From: Xanthomonas euvesicatoria pv. euvesicatoria
GTDB lineage: Bacteria; Pseudomonadota; Gammaproteobacteria; Xanthomonadales; Xanthomonadaceae
Direction: 5' to 3'
Length of the DNA stretch: 64,000 nucleotides
NCBI RefSeq assembly: GCF_020880415.1
Contig: NZ_JAJIUJ010000069.1
Location: 62,001 to 126,000, forward strand
Made by a program: the position numbers and the translations under genes. Position 1 is the first letter of the stretch, and every line of letters begins with the position of its first letter. The notes under the pieces are model-generated. The model was not told the DNA's origin. It saw only the letters and a list, made by a program, of their open reading frames with translations, and did not search any database. Shown here in pieces: positions 8,610-18,457 of this stretch.

Positions 8610-10792
8610 GGCGCGGCCTCCACGCGTGCTGCAGGCCCGACCAATAACGCACTGACCTGCGCCGCATTGACCACACCATCACGGCCGCCGCGACCGCCGT
8701 TGTATTGGGCAAAGTGCGCCAATGCGCTCATATTGAAGCCGTTCTCGAGCCGGAACGTACAGGCCTGCCCCGCCACCGCATCGAAAGTCCCTTGTGTGGA
8801 GAGCTGCTCGCCCACGCTATGCGGCATCACGATGACCTGCGATTGCGCGGGTTTCCCCGGGCATTCCAGCACCAGGTGTTTCACCGCGGCCGTGATACCG
8901 GTATTGATTGGGCCATTGGCATTGCGGTAACGCAGCGATACCCGATGCACGCCTGCATGTGCCGGACGCCAGCTCCAGTGCTGGCTGCCCGGCAATTGCT
9001 GCAGTGGGCCCAGCGTCAACGACGGGCTATGCAGCGACTCCAGACCATCGCGTCGCCGGGTCAGGCTGAGCACATGCAGCAGGCCATCGTCGGGAAGATC
9101 CCAGTGCGCGCTGGCATCGAGTGCGCGACCGTCCAGATACAGCGTTGTTCCTTCCGGAATGCCGATGCGATACGTGTTGCCGATCTGTTGCGCGACCGGC
9201 GCCGGTGGCATCTGCGGTGCGAAGACCTGCTTCGGTCGCGGCGGCGGCGTCAGGTCGGCATTGCGCCCAACCAACTGCACCAGCGTGGTCTGACCCTGCC
9301 GTTCGCTGCGTCCTGCCACCAGCAACTCGCCGGCATCGTTCGCCGGGCGCTGCAGCACGTACCGTCGTGCGCCCTGTTCCAGCACGATCTGCTTGGCGTC
9401 GCCAAACAACAGGGGCAGCAAGGACCGCGGCAACTTCGGTTGTAGCTTGCCATCGGCCGACAGCCCGAACACACCCTCCTGCACTGCAGACAGGTAGCCC
9501 GCCACCGACCACAGCTGGCGTGGCGAGTTCACCACCGGGCCACTGCGCGCGCCCTCTTCCACGTGTACCGCAAGGCGCTGCATCTCGTAGTTTTCCATGT
9601 TCGAGCCCGCCAGCGCGCTACCACGCATCAGCGATTGCAGCTCCAACGCGATGCGTGGCGCATCGTCCAGCGTGCGTGCAGCGCGTAGCGCATAGGCACT
9701 GACGAACGGCCATATAGCGCGGTTGTGGTAGATCGGCTGCGCGGCCTCTTGCGGCCACACCACCGGGCTGCCGCCCGCAACCATCGGGTAATTGCGCAGC
9801 GCAAGGCGCGCCCGCTGCGGCGGAAACACATCGGCCAGTACGCCCAGCGAGAGGCCGAGCAGATCCACCTTGGCGTAGCGCACCGGATGCGCTGCGCTGC
9901 CGAGATAGCTGACGTATTGGCTGCTGCGCGCATCCCAGAAACGCCTATCGATGGCCTGGCGGAGTGCATCGGCCCACTGCGCATATTGCACAGCGCGTGC
10001 ATCGCCCTGCTGGCGCGCCAACTGTTCGGCCAGCCGCAACGCCTGGTAATGCAGCACGTTGGTGGAGAGCGCAAAGGATTCGGCAATGAATCGCACGTCC
10101 TCGCGCGTCCAGTCCGGGTAGGTCTGTTCTCGCCAATCCAAGAACGAGGTTTCGCCGCGGTAGAGACCGATCTGCGCATCAAACACGGCATCGCGGTCCT
10201 GCGTGATCGTTGCCTGTAGTGCCTGCGACACCTCTTCGGCAAACGGCTTGTCGTCCAGCAGGCCGCGGGCGGCAAGGAACCACACCACTCGGTCGCTGCT
10301 GATCGGCCAACTGCCGCCGGAGCCGGTGTCCTGCGCCACGAACAGTCCCGGCGTGCGCCCATCGCGTGCGGCCGAGAGCTTGAAGCGCAGTGCATTGCGC
10401 GTGCGCTCCGGCTCCAGCTGCGCCAACGCAAGATCGGCCGCAAAGCTGACATCGCGCGTCCAGACGTAGGGCCAGCGTTCGCCGGTTTCGAAGCAGGCGC
10501 ACGGCACCGGCTTGCCATCGTTGAAGGCGGGGTCGCGGATCGCCTCGACGCGGTCGTCGGCCATTTCCTGCTGTGCCAGCGCGAACAAGGCGTCGAACAG
10601 CGGGCTGGCGGTGTGCGTGCGCATCGGTTGTGCCGCAATGCGGCGTTCGCCCTGCGGCCAGCGCAACACGAAGCTGCCGTCGTCCAATGCCTGCGCTTGG
10701 GCCCGGCGTCCTTGAAATTCCAGTTCGTCGGCCAGTGCCGGCGAGCTTGCCGCAACGCCCAGCGTTGCAGCCATGCAGATCATCTTCAACAT
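8606..10792 (-). CDS. Exported six-hairpin glycosidase-like protein
   Basis: A 728-residue exported protein. The start chosen (ATG at 10792) gives a good signal peptide cut after ALA near residue 21; the open frame upstream looks non-coding. Residues about 100-470 contain motifs of (alpha/alpha)6-barrel glycosidases: GERWPYVWTRD near 104-114, DWREQTYPDW, and NSPRQLWSVAGYLSAV. The C-terminal third looks like beta-sandwich domains. It resembles glycogen-debranching or GH63-type enzymes, but the exact family and substrate are not certain. It is first in the operon with the MFS and amylase genes. The shared operator at 10935 lies about 140 bases upstream. Confidence 0.7.
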   Translation of the reverse strand: MLKMICMAATLGVAASSPALADELEFQGRRAQAQALDDGSFVLRWPQGERRIAAQPMRTHTASPLFDALFALAQQEMADDRVEAIRDPAFNDGKPVPCACFETGERWPYVWTRDVSFAADLALAQLEPERTRNALRFKLSAARDGRTPGLFVAQDTGSGGSWPISSDRVVWFLAARGLLDDKPFAEEVSQALQATITQDRDAVFDAQIGLYRGETSFLDWREQTYPDWTREDVRFIAESFALSTNVLHYQALRLAEQLARQQGDARAVQYAQWADALRQAIDRRFWDARSSQYVSYLGSAAHPVRYAKVDLLGLSLGVLADVFPPQRARLALRNYPMVAGGSPVVWPQEAAQPIYHNRAIWPFVSAYALRAARTLDDAPRIALELQSLMRGSALAGSNMENYEMQRLAVHVEEGARSGPVVNSPRQLWSVAGYLSAVQEGVFGLSADGKLQPKLPRSLLPLLFGDAKQIVLEQGARRYVLQRPANDAGELLVAGRSERQGQTTLVQLVGRNADLTPPPRPKQVFAPQMPPAPVAQQIGNTYRIGIPEGTTLYLDGRALDASAHWDLPDDGLLHVLSLTRRRDGLESLHSPSLTLGPLQQLPGSQHWSWRPAHAGVHRVSLRYRNANGPINTGITAAVKHLVLECPGKPAQSQVIVMPHSVGEQLSTQGTFDAVAGQACTFRLENGFNMSALAHFAQYNGGRGGRDGVVNAAQVSALLVGPAARVEAAP

Positions 10793-10934
10793 CGAAGCGG
10801 CAAGACAGCTTGCGCCGTCGGCCTTCCTCCCTCGTTGCACGCGTTGTGGTGCGCGGCACGGACGTGCCACGGGCGCGGACCCTCCCAGGTGCCGTGGCGC
10901 CATGGTAGACGCGCACTCTGCTGTTCCGCACCAC

Positions 10935-10948
10935 TGCATACGTATTCA
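10935..10948. promoter_or_regulatory. Predicted LacI-family operator, site 1
   Basis: TGCATACGTATTCA, a near-palindrome centred on ATACGTAT. It lies between the divergent six-hairpin glycosidase (start 10792) and GH97 (start 11036) genes. The same 14 bases recur at 13285 and 18548. Upstream CAC is shared with site 2, giving 17 identical bases. Confidence 0.75.
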
Positions 10949-11035
10949 TGGGTTTCCAGCAGTGCGCAGCACGGCGCATCCACTGCAAGGCACTGCATAG
11001 TCACTGCTTGCGCAACGGTCACCTTGGGAGGGGAT

Positions 11036-13117
11036 ATGCCGCTGTCTTCACGTCGAGCGCACTCGACACTGGGCGCCGCATGGATCGCCCAGCTGCTGGT
11101 CCTCACGCTGTTCGGCGGTGCCGCGCCGCAGCTGCATGCCGAAGTCACCACCGTCAGCGTGGAGTCGCCGAACAAGGTGCTGCAGGTCAGCCTGGAGGTG
11201 GATGGCGGCACGCCTTATTACCGCGTGCAGCGCCTCGGCGAGGCGGTGGTGCAACGCTCGCGGCTGGGGTTTGAGCTACGCGACGGCCGGCTGGACCGCG
11301 GCATGGCGGTGCTTGCCCAGGCGCGCCAAAGTCACGATGACACCTGGGAGCAGCCCTGGGGCGAGACGCGGCTGGTGCGCAATCACTACAACGAGTTGCG
11401 CGTGAGCCTAGGCGAGCGCGACGGTGCGCAGCGCACGTTCGACGTGATCTTCCGCGTCTACGACGACGGGCTGGGCCTGCGCTATCGCTTCCCCAAGCAA
11501 GCAGGCATGCGCGAGGCGATCATCGACGAGGAAGTGACCGAATTCGCCATCGCGCAACCGGCCGATGCCTGGTGGATTCCCGCAGGCGAGCCGATCCACT
11601 ACGAGTATCTGTATCGGCACACGCCGTTGAACCAGGTTACGCTGGCGCATACGCCGCTCACGCTGCGTACCGACAGCGGGCTGCACATCGCACTGCATGA
11701 AGCGGCCTTGGTCGACTACGCCGGCATGTGGCTGCGCCGCACCGACAACCAGCGCCTGCGCGCGCAGTTGTCGCCGGCTGCCGAAGGCTGGAAGGTGCGC
11801 CGCAGCCTGCCCTTCGATACGCCATGGCGCACGCTGCAGATCGCCGATCAGGCCACCGGCCTGGTGGAATCCAACCTCATCCTCAACCTCAACGAACCCA
11901 ATATGCTGGGCGACGTGAGCTGGATCAAGCCGTCCAAGTACGTGGGCGTGTGGTGGTCGATGCATCTCAATCAACAGACCTGGGCCACCGGCCCCAAACA
12001 CGGCGCAACCACCGCGACGACAAAACGCTATATCGACTTCGCCGCAGACCACGGCTTTCGCGGCGTACTGGTCGAAGGCTGGAATCCCGGCTGGGATGGG
12101 GAATGGTTCGGCAATGGCGGCAGCTTCGATTTCACCCGGCCCACGCCGGATTTCGACCTGCCAGCACTCAGCAGATACGCCGCAGCCAAGGGCGTACATC
12201 TGATCGGCCATCATGAAACCGGGTGCGCAGTGGACCATTACGAAGATCAGATCGCCGAAGCGATGGACTTGTATGCGCGCTTCGGCGTGGACTCGGTCAA
12301 GACCGGCTATGTCTGCGACGACGGCCAGGTGGAACGGCGCAACCCCGCGGGCGGCACGCCGCTGCGCGAATGGCACGACGGGCAATGGATGGCACGTCAC
12401 CACCTGCACGTGGTGCAGGAAGCGGCGCAGCGCCACATTGCGGTCAATGCGCACGAGCCCATCAAGGACACCGGGCTGCGCCGTACCTATCCCAACTGGA
12501 TCTCGCGCGAAGGCGCGCGCGGCATGGAATACAACGCCTGGGGCCAGCCGCCCAATCCACCCGAGCACGAAGTCAACCTGGTGTTTACCCGGCTGCTCGC
12601 CGGGCCGATGGATTACACGCCCGGCATCGTCAGCCTGAAGGGCCGCAACGGCCAGGCGATTCCCAGCACGTTGGCGCGGCAGCTGGCGCTGTATGTGACG
12701 CTCTACAGCCCGATCCAGATGGCCGCCGATCTGCCCGAGCATTATCTGCAACACCGCGATGCGTTCCGCTTCATCGAAGATGTGGCGGTGGACTGGGACC
12801 AGACCCGCGCGCTGAATGGCGAAGTGGGCGATTACGTCACCATCGCACGCAAGGACCGGCACAGCCGCGACTGGTTCCTGGGCAGCATCACCGACGAACA
12901 CGGCCGCCTGCTGCAGGTGCCGCTGGGCTTTCTCGAACCCGGCGTGCGCTACATCGCGCAGATCTATCGCGATGGCGACGGCGCGGACTATGCCAGCAAC
13001 CCGTTCGCCTTCGTGCGCGAAGAACGTCAGGTCAGCAGTGCCGATACGTTGGAGCTGCGTCTGGCACCGGGCGGTGGTCAGGCCATTCGCTTTGTTCCGA
13101 TGGGTGGCAAACGCTGA
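11036..13117 (+). CDS. GH97 family alpha-glucosidase (SusB-like)
   Basis: Predicted exported alpha-glucosidase of 693 residues. A signal peptide (about residues 1-35) is followed by the N-terminal beta-supersandwich, a catalytic barrel and a small C-terminal beta domain. Glutamates expected of inverting SusB-type members are visible in GHHETG (Glu394) and NAHEP (Glu474). The GGGAGGGG ribosome-binding site is nearly identical to those of the TonB receptor and the XgtA-like gene, which suggests a shared origin of their leaders. It lies divergent from the six-hairpin gene and just upstream of the receptor. Substrate is inferred as maltooligosaccharide. Confidence 0.9.
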   Translation: MPLSSRRAHSTLGAAWIAQLLVLTLFGGAAPQLHAEVTTVSVESPNKVLQVSLEVDGGTPYYRVQRLGEAVVQRSRLGFELRDGRLDRGMAVLAQARQSHDDTWEQPWGETRLVRNHYNELRVSLGERDGAQRTFDVIFRVYDDGLGLRYRFPKQAGMREAIIDEEVTEFAIAQPADAWWIPAGEPIHYEYLYRHTPLNQVTLAHTPLTLRTDSGLHIALHEAALVDYAGMWLRRTDNQRLRAQLSPAAEGWKVRRSLPFDTPWRTLQIADQATGLVESNLILNLNEPNMLGDVSWIKPSKYVGVWWSMHLNQQTWATGPKHGATTATTKRYIDFAADHGFRGVLVEGWNPGWDGEWFGNGGSFDFTRPTPDFDLPALSRYAAAKGVHLIGHHETGCAVDHYEDQIAEAMDLYARFGVDSVKTGYVCDDGQVERRNPAGGTPLREWHDGQWMARHHLHVVQEAAQRHIAVNAHEPIKDTGLRRTYPNWISREGARGMEYNAWGQPPNPPEHEVNLVFTRLLAGPMDYTPGIVSLKGRNGQAIPSTLARQLALYVTLYSPIQMAADLPEHYLQHRDAFRFIEDVAVDWDQTRALNGEVGDYVTIARKDRHSRDWFLGSITDEHGRLLQVPLGFLEPGVRYIAQIYRDGDGADYASNPFAFVREERQVSSADTLELRLAPGGGQAIRFVPMGGKR

Positions 13118-13434
13118 CCACGACATCGCTTGGGCGCCAACGCGCACAGCCAGCACGATCGATTGCACGGCGCAGCGGTCATACCGCCGCTGCGCATCGC
13201 GCAGCATGTCGTTGCTGAGCGCAATCACCTGGCCGTCGCCGGCATGGCCCTGGGTGGAATCGATTTCATCGCGCAACACCGCAGTGAATACGTATGCAGT
13301 GCACGTTTGCACCCAGGTGCCGTGTCTACCATACGTCGCAGTCGTGTGACGTCCATCGTGGCACGCGACGCATGACATCCAGGCAGCCCTGCCGGATCAA
13401 AAATCAAAAAACAACATGTACCTGGGAGGGGAAA
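13118..13434 (+). promoter_or_regulatory. Leader and promoter region of the TonB receptor
   Basis: No gene is supported in these 317 bases. The region holds operator site 2 (13285-13298) and ends with a CTGGGAGGGG ribosome-binding site. The stretch around GGTGC...CTACCATACGTCG resembles the region in front of GH97, so the two promoters look related. Confidence 0.5.
13285..13298. promoter_or_regulatory. Predicted LacI-family operator, site 2
   Basis: TGAATACGTATGCA, the exact reverse complement of sites 1 and 3. It lies 137 bases before the start of the TonB-dependent receptor. Confidence 0.75.
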
Positions 13435-16209
13435 ATGTTGAAGCACAAGCGCTCCGCGCTGAGTATCGCCCTGGCCGTTGCCATGGCACCGACATGGGCC
13501 GCCGCGCAAACGGCAACGCCTGCACAAGCAAGCGACGCCCAACAAGGTGCGTCCGAACAGACTGCCGGCGCGGTCACCGACTTGGACAAGGTCCAGGTCA
13601 CCGGCCTGCGCCGCGCAATCGAAGGCGCCATCTCGGTCAAGCGCGATTCCACTTCGATCGTGGAAGCCATTTCGGCCGAAGACATCGGTCGCCTGCCGGA
13701 CGTCAGCATCGCCGAATCGCTGGCGCGCCTGCCCGGTCTGGCTGCGCAACGCGTTGCCGGCCGTGCGCAGGTGATCAGCGTGCGCGGCCTGTCGCCGGAC
13801 TTCTCCACCACGCTGCTCAACGGGCGCGAAGTGGTCAGCACCGGCGACAACCGCAGCGTGGAGTTCGACCAATATCCATCAGAACTGGTCAGCGGCGTCA
13901 CCGTCTACAAGACTCCGGATGCCGGCCTGGTCGGTCAAGGCCTGTCGGGCACGGTAGACATGCAGACCGCCCGCCCGCTGAGCTACAACGAGCGCGTGAT
14001 CGCCATCGGTGGCCGCTACCAGCGCAACTCCTTGGGCAAGGCCGCCAACGTCGACCCCTACGGCAACCGCTTCAATGTCAGCTACATCGACCAATTCGCA
14101 GACCGCACCATCGGCCTGACCATCGGTTACGCGCATACCGACATGCCGATCCAGGAAAACCAGGTAGGCCTGTACGAACCGTGGCAGCAGGTCAACGCGC
14201 AGCGGCAACGTCCTGGTGTCGCCGATGGCGTGTATTTTTCCGATGGCATCAAGGCGCTGCGCCGCACCGGCAATCAGAAGCGCGACGGCGTCATGGCCAC
14301 GCTGCAGTATCGCCCGTCCAATGCCTGGACCAGCACGCTCGATGCCTTCCACACCGAAGCCGAGCAGATCGACACCGCCAACCAGTTCGAGCTCAATCTG
14401 AGCAACTACAACGGCGGCTACACGCCTGGCCTGAACATCAGCAACGTGCGCGTCAACGATCGCAATACCTTCATCGGCGGCGATGCCAGCGGCGTCTATC
14501 CGTTGGTGCGTGGCATGTACAACAAGCGCGAAGACAAGATCGACGCCTTCGGCTGGAATAACGAAATCACGGCCGGCTCCGTCAAGATCGTCGCCGACCT
14601 GAACTACTCCAAGGCCACACGCGACGAACTGAACCTGGAAAACAATCTCCAACGCGCACCGATGCCGCAGCTGGATACCGTGGGCGTGTCGGTTGTCGGC
14701 AACGGCTTCTCGCAGCTGACGCCGGGCATGAATTATTCCAATCCGGACGAGCTGTTCCTCACCAACACCATCTATGGCTCCGGATACGGCAAGGTGCCGA
14801 GCGTGGAAGACGTGCTCAAGGGCGCGCGGCTGCAGGCCAGCTTCCCGATGCCCGAAGCGCTGAGCTGGTTCTCGGACCTGGATGTGGGCGTCAACTACGC
14901 CAATCGCGAAAAGCAGAAGACCCAGCCCGAAGGCAATATCACCCTGGGCGCACAGGGCGAGGCCACGGTGGCGGCAGACCTGCAATACGCGCCGGTCAAT
15001 CTCGGCTTCGCCGGTCTCGGCTCCCTGCCTGCGTGGAATGTGCCGGCCACGGTGGCGCGCTACATGTTGTTCAACCCCAGCGACGACGCCTCGTTCCTGG
15101 TGTCCAAGGCCTGGACGGTGGAAGAAAAAATCACCACCGCCTGGCTGCGTGCCAATATCAATACCGAGTGGGGCGAAGTAGGCGTGCGCGGCAATATTGG
15201 CGTGCAGCTGCAAAGTGCAGACCAGTCCTCGCAGGCCAACTACTGGGACGCCTCGCAGCCGGCCGGTAGCGAAGTGCGGCCCATCGACGATGGCAAGACC
15301 TATCGCGACTGGCTGCCCAGCTTGAACCTGGCATTTCAGTTCCCGTACGAGCAAACGCTGCGCTTCGCCATGGCCAAGCAGGTCGCACGCCCGCGCGTGG
15401 ATCAACTGCGGGCATCGCTGGAATTCGGTGTCGACACCTCCACCGGGCGCCCCGGAGCCAGCGGCGGCAACCCCATGCTCGATCCATGGCGCGCCAATGC
15501 CCTGGACATCTCCTACGAGAAGTATTTTGCCGACCGTGCTTACGTGGCCGCGGCGTTCTTCTACAAGGACCTCAAGAGCTACATCTACACCCAGAGCCGC
15601 GACAACTACGATTTCTCCGCACTGGTCGCCGGCTACGTGCCGCCGCCGGGCTCTGCACCGGTGCTGACCACCGGCACCTTCAGCGCCCCGTTCAACGGCA
15701 AGGGCGGCACCTTGCGCGGCGTCGAACTCACCGCCTCGCTGCCGCTGGATTTGATCTTGGCGCCATTGGAAGGCTTTGGCATCCAGGCCAGCGCCACCTT
15801 CAACGACAGCGACGTCAAGATCCGCGACCCGGAAAGCGCCTCCAGCGTGGGCGACGGTGAAATCAGCCTGCCGGGCTTGTCCAAGCGCGTGTACAACCTG
15901 ACCGCGTACTACGAGCACAAAGGCTTCGAAGCACGCGTCAGCCAGCGTCGGCGTTCGGACTTCATCGGCGAAATCGGCAATTTCAACGGTAACCGCACGT
16001 TGCGCTACGTGGTCGGCGAGAACATCACCGACGCGCAGATCAGCTACAACTTCAGCGAAGCCAGCAGTCTGTCCGGCCTGACCCTGTTGCTGCAGGCAAG
16101 CAACCTCAGCAACTCGCCGTATCGCACGTACGCAGAAACCAAGGACCGCCCGCTGGAATACATCGAGTGGGGCCGCACCTTTGTGCTGGGTGCGAATTAC
16201 AAGTTCTGA
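13435..16209 (+). CDS. TonB-dependent receptor for alpha-glucan oligosaccharides
   Basis: Outer-membrane active transporter, 924 residues. The signal peptide ends near residue 24 (WAAA-Q). A TonB-box-like stretch (DKVQVTG, about 51-57) is followed by the plug domain (residues about 60-180, with RLPDVSIAESLARLPG and the NGREV...LVSGVTVYKTPDA motifs) and the 22-strand barrel ending in Phe (GANYKF). It is of the MalA/maltodextrin type by context: it sits among an amylase, GH97, an MFS transporter and an XgtA-like glucosidase. The open frame extends upstream, but ATG 13435 has the strong GGGAGGGG site. Confidence 0.93.
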   Translation: MLKHKRSALSIALAVAMAPTWAAAQTATPAQASDAQQGASEQTAGAVTDLDKVQVTGLRRAIEGAISVKRDSTSIVEAISAEDIGRLPDVSIAESLARLPGLAAQRVAGRAQVISVRGLSPDFSTTLLNGREVVSTGDNRSVEFDQYPSELVSGVTVYKTPDAGLVGQGLSGTVDMQTARPLSYNERVIAIGGRYQRNSLGKAANVDPYGNRFNVSYIDQFADRTIGLTIGYAHTDMPIQENQVGLYEPWQQVNAQRQRPGVADGVYFSDGIKALRRTGNQKRDGVMATLQYRPSNAWTSTLDAFHTEAEQIDTANQFELNLSNYNGGYTPGLNISNVRVNDRNTFIGGDASGVYPLVRGMYNKREDKIDAFGWNNEITAGSVKIVADLNYSKATRDELNLENNLQRAPMPQLDTVGVSVVGNGFSQLTPGMNYSNPDELFLTNTIYGSGYGKVPSVEDVLKGARLQASFPMPEALSWFSDLDVGVNYANREKQKTQPEGNITLGAQGEATVAADLQYAPVNLGFAGLGSLPAWNVPATVARYMLFNPSDDASFLVSKAWTVEEKITTAWLRANINTEWGEVGVRGNIGVQLQSADQSSQANYWDASQPAGSEVRPIDDGKTYRDWLPSLNLAFQFPYEQTLRFAMAKQVARPRVDQLRASLEFGVDTSTGRPGASGGNPMLDPWRANALDISYEKYFADRAYVAAAFFYKDLKSYIYTQSRDNYDFSALVAGYVPPPGSAPVLTTGTFSAPFNGKGGTLRGVELTASLPLDLILAPLEGFGIQASATFNDSDVKIRDPESASSVGDGEISLPGLSKRVYNLTAYYEHKGFEARVSQRRRSDFIGEIGNFNGNRTLRYVVGENITDAQISYNFSEASSLSGLTLLLQASNLSNSPYRTYAETKDRPLEYIEWGRTFVLGANYKF

Positions 16210-16238
16210 GCCATTGTAGGGATAAATAGCGCTGTTAG

Positions 16239-16278
16239 CCCCTCTCCCTCCGGGAGAGGGGTTGGGGTGAGGGTACGG
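16239..16278 (+). repeat. Dispersed short repeat, copy A
   Basis: CCCCTCTCCC then a short centre, then GGGAGAGGGG and TTGGGGTGAGGGTACGG. The same pattern recurs at 53309 and 53440. It is a small palindromic, intergenic, REP-like unit. Confidence 0.7.
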
Positions 16279-16413
16279 ATTCCACGCGAACACCCTCGGC
16301 ATCCAAAAAGCGCTGCTTTCACCTCCTAATCGATCTACCGACAGGAGCGATGATCTATTACGCGCAATGCAATCACGGCGTCTCGCTCCAGAACTTCGAA
16401 ATCTCCACCAAGG

Positions 16414-16447
16414 AAAAGCCGCCGGCTAGACACCGGCGGCTTTTCTT
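16414..16447 (+). terminator. Terminator of the TonB receptor transcript
   Basis: AAAAGCCGCCGG and CCGGCGGCTTTT form a 12-bp stem with a seven-base loop, followed by CTTTG. It lies 200 bases after the receptor stop. A-run and T-run on both sides would let it work in either direction. Confidence 0.75.
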
Positions 16448-16760
16448 TGAACAGCATTTTCCCTTCGGGTCGGATCGTCTGGTACAGGCTGGAAGGAATC
16501 GAGCGCAAGGCCCAGACGCGCGCACTTCACGTCCTGCAGTTTCCGAGCGCCAGACATCCTCTGAAACGTTAGCCGCGGCATCGCTTGGGAATATGCTTTC
16601 GCAATCGATTTTCATCAGGCAGCCGATTCTTCAAATTTGATCGACCAAGAGGAGATACCTAACCATCTCCTACAGCGGCGCCACTACATAACTCATCTCG
16701 GTTCGCCTACCAGGCACCGCGCATCGCATGCACGCCAACTCGGATCTAACAACCCACCAC

Positions 16761-16793
16761 AAAAAAGCGAGGCATCTCAAGGGAACGCCTCGC
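16761..16793 (-). terminator. Terminator of the GH13 alpha-glucosidase gene
   Basis: On the minus strand GCGAGGC and GCCTCGC form a stem, followed by TTTTTT. It lies about 50 bases past the stop codon. Confidence 0.85.
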
Positions 16794-16840
16794 CGGTATC
16801 AATCAAACACACCCATCAAGCTTTCTGTGAAGCGGTAGCG

Positions 16841-18457
16841 TCACTCCCCGCCCATTGCACAAACGACGGCGTGCCCCGGCAAGCGCAAGCGACCATGATC
16901 GATCACCCCACGCTCAACCCCCGGCACATCGATCTGGCGCCATGCACCTGCAGGCACTGCCAGCTCGGTGATGTCGGCAGACAAGTTGAACGCCAACAGC
17001 ATGACCTGGCCGGCATGCTCACGCCGGAACATCAGCACCGGCTCTGCGGTGTCGTAGAACGCGATCGCCCCTTCCCGCAAGGCCGGCATGCTCTTGCGCC
17101 AACTCAGAAATGCCCGCACGGCGCTCAGCACAGACTGGGCATCATCTTGTTGCACACTCACTGCAGCCAGACGATGCGGCTCGGACAACGGCAGCCACGG
17201 CTTGCCGCTGGTGAAACCCGCCGACGGCGCATCGGTCCACGGCATCGGCGTACGGCATCCATCGCGGCCCTTGAAAGTCGGCCAGAACGTGATGCCATAG
17301 GGGTCCTGCAGATCCTCGAATGCCACATCCGCCTCGCCCAGCCCAAGCTCCTCGCCCTGGTACAGGCAAACCGAACCACGCAACGAACATAGCAGCGCCA
17401 CCACCATGCGGGCGAACGCAGGTGACGCATCGTCGCCGCCCCAACGCGTCACCGCACGCACCACGTCGTGATTGGAAATCGCCCAGCACGGCCAGCCTTC
17501 CAGCATGGTCGCCTCGAGCCGGCTGACCGTTTCACGGATATAGGCAGCACTGTAATCCTGCACCAACAGCTCGAAGCTGTAGCCCATGTGCAGACGGCCC
17601 TTGGCGGTGTACTCGGCCGTGGTCGCCAACGAATCTTCCGACGAAATCTCGCCCAGGCTTACCGCATTCGGATAGCGATCGAGCAGCGCACGCAGGCGCT
17701 CCAGGAACGCCAGGTTTTCCGGCTGCGTGTTGTTGAAGTAGTGATATTGATAGGCATACGGATTGTCCGCACTGAAGCCACGCCCTACCCGCTTGTCGGC
17801 CGGCTTGGCGGGGTTATCGCGCAGCTGCGCGTCATGGAAGCAGAAGTTGATCGCGTCCAGGCGGAAGCCATCCACTCCACGGTCCAACCAGAACCGCACA
17901 TTGTCCAGGGTTGCCTGCTGCACCTCGGCGTTATGGAAATTGAGGTCGGGCTGGTCGACCAGGAAGTTATGCAGGTAGTACTGCTCGCGCCGCGGCTCCC
18001 ACTGCCACGCCACACCACCGAATAGCGACAACCAGTTGTTCGGCGGCGTCCCGTCCTCGCGCGGATCGGCCCATACATACCAATCCGCCTTCGCGTTGGT
18101 CCGATCCTGACGGCTTTCCTGGAACCACGCATGTTCGATCGAGGTGTGGCTCAACACCTGATCGATCATCACCTTCAGCCCGAGCGCATGCGCCTTGTCG
18201 AGCAGACGGTCGAAATCGTCCAGCGTCCCGAACAACGGATCCACCGCACGATAGTCAGCGATGTCATAGCCGAAATCGGCCATCGGCGACTTGAAGAACG
18301 GCGAGATCCAGATGGCATCCACACCCAGCCCAGCGATGTAGTCGAGCTTGGCAATGATGCCCGGCAGATCGCCGACACCATCGCCGTTGGAATCCAGAAA
18401 ACTACGCGGATAGATCTGGTAGATGACCGCCCCGCGCCACCATGGTGTCTGCAACAT
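16841..18457 (-). CDS. Cytoplasmic GH13 alpha-glucosidase / alpha-glucosyl transferase (XgtA-like)
   Basis: Hydrolyses maltose and related alpha-1,4-glucosides; close relatives such as XgtA of X. campestris WU-9701 also transfer glucose to phenols and sugars. The 538-residue protein has the GH13_23 barrel: nucleophile Asp201 in FRLDAINF, acid Glu270 in LGEISSE, Asp331 in SNHDVVR. It has no signal peptide, so it is cytoplasmic. The ATG at 18457 follows GGGAGGGG and gives the family N-terminus MLQTPWWRGAVIYQIYPRSF. Operator site 3 lies 91 bases upstream. It would act on disaccharide brought in by the MFS transporter (inference). Confidence 0.93.
   Translation of the reverse strand: MLQTPWWRGAVIYQIYPRSFLDSNGDGVGDLPGIIAKLDYIAGLGVDAIWISPFFKSPMADFGYDIADYRAVDPLFGTLDDFDRLLDKAHALGLKVMIDQVLSHTSIEHAWFQESRQDRTNAKADWYVWADPREDGTPPNNWLSLFGGVAWQWEPRREQYYLHNFLVDQPDLNFHNAEVQQATLDNVRFWLDRGVDGFRLDAINFCFHDAQLRDNPAKPADKRVGRGFSADNPYAYQYHYFNNTQPENLAFLERLRALLDRYPNAVSLGEISSEDSLATTAEYTAKGRLHMGYSFELLVQDYSAAYIRETVSRLEATMLEGWPCWAISNHDVVRAVTRWGGDDASPAFARMVVALLCSLRGSVCLYQGEELGLGEADVAFEDLQDPYGITFWPTFKGRDGCRTPMPWTDAPSAGFTSGKPWLPLSEPHRLAAVSVQQDDAQSVLSAVRAFLSWRKSMPALREGAIAFYDTAEPVLMFRREHAGQVMLLAFNLSADITELAVPAGAWRQIDVPGVERGVIDHGRLRLPGHAVVCAMGGE

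Larger units (their letters stand above)
16210..16840. other. Intergenic region between TonB receptor and GH13 glucosidase
   Basis: About 630 bases without a convincing gene. It contains a dispersed Xanthomonas-type repeat (16239-16278), a strong terminator (16414-16444) and the terminator of the downstream minus-strand gene (16761-16793). The stretch 16450-16750 shows nothing I recognise. Confidence 0.6.

Noticed and set aside
16350-16640. A 96-residue frame in the gap after the TonB receptor
   Set aside because: It reads through a terminator stem, has no ribosome-binding site and no recognisable motif.
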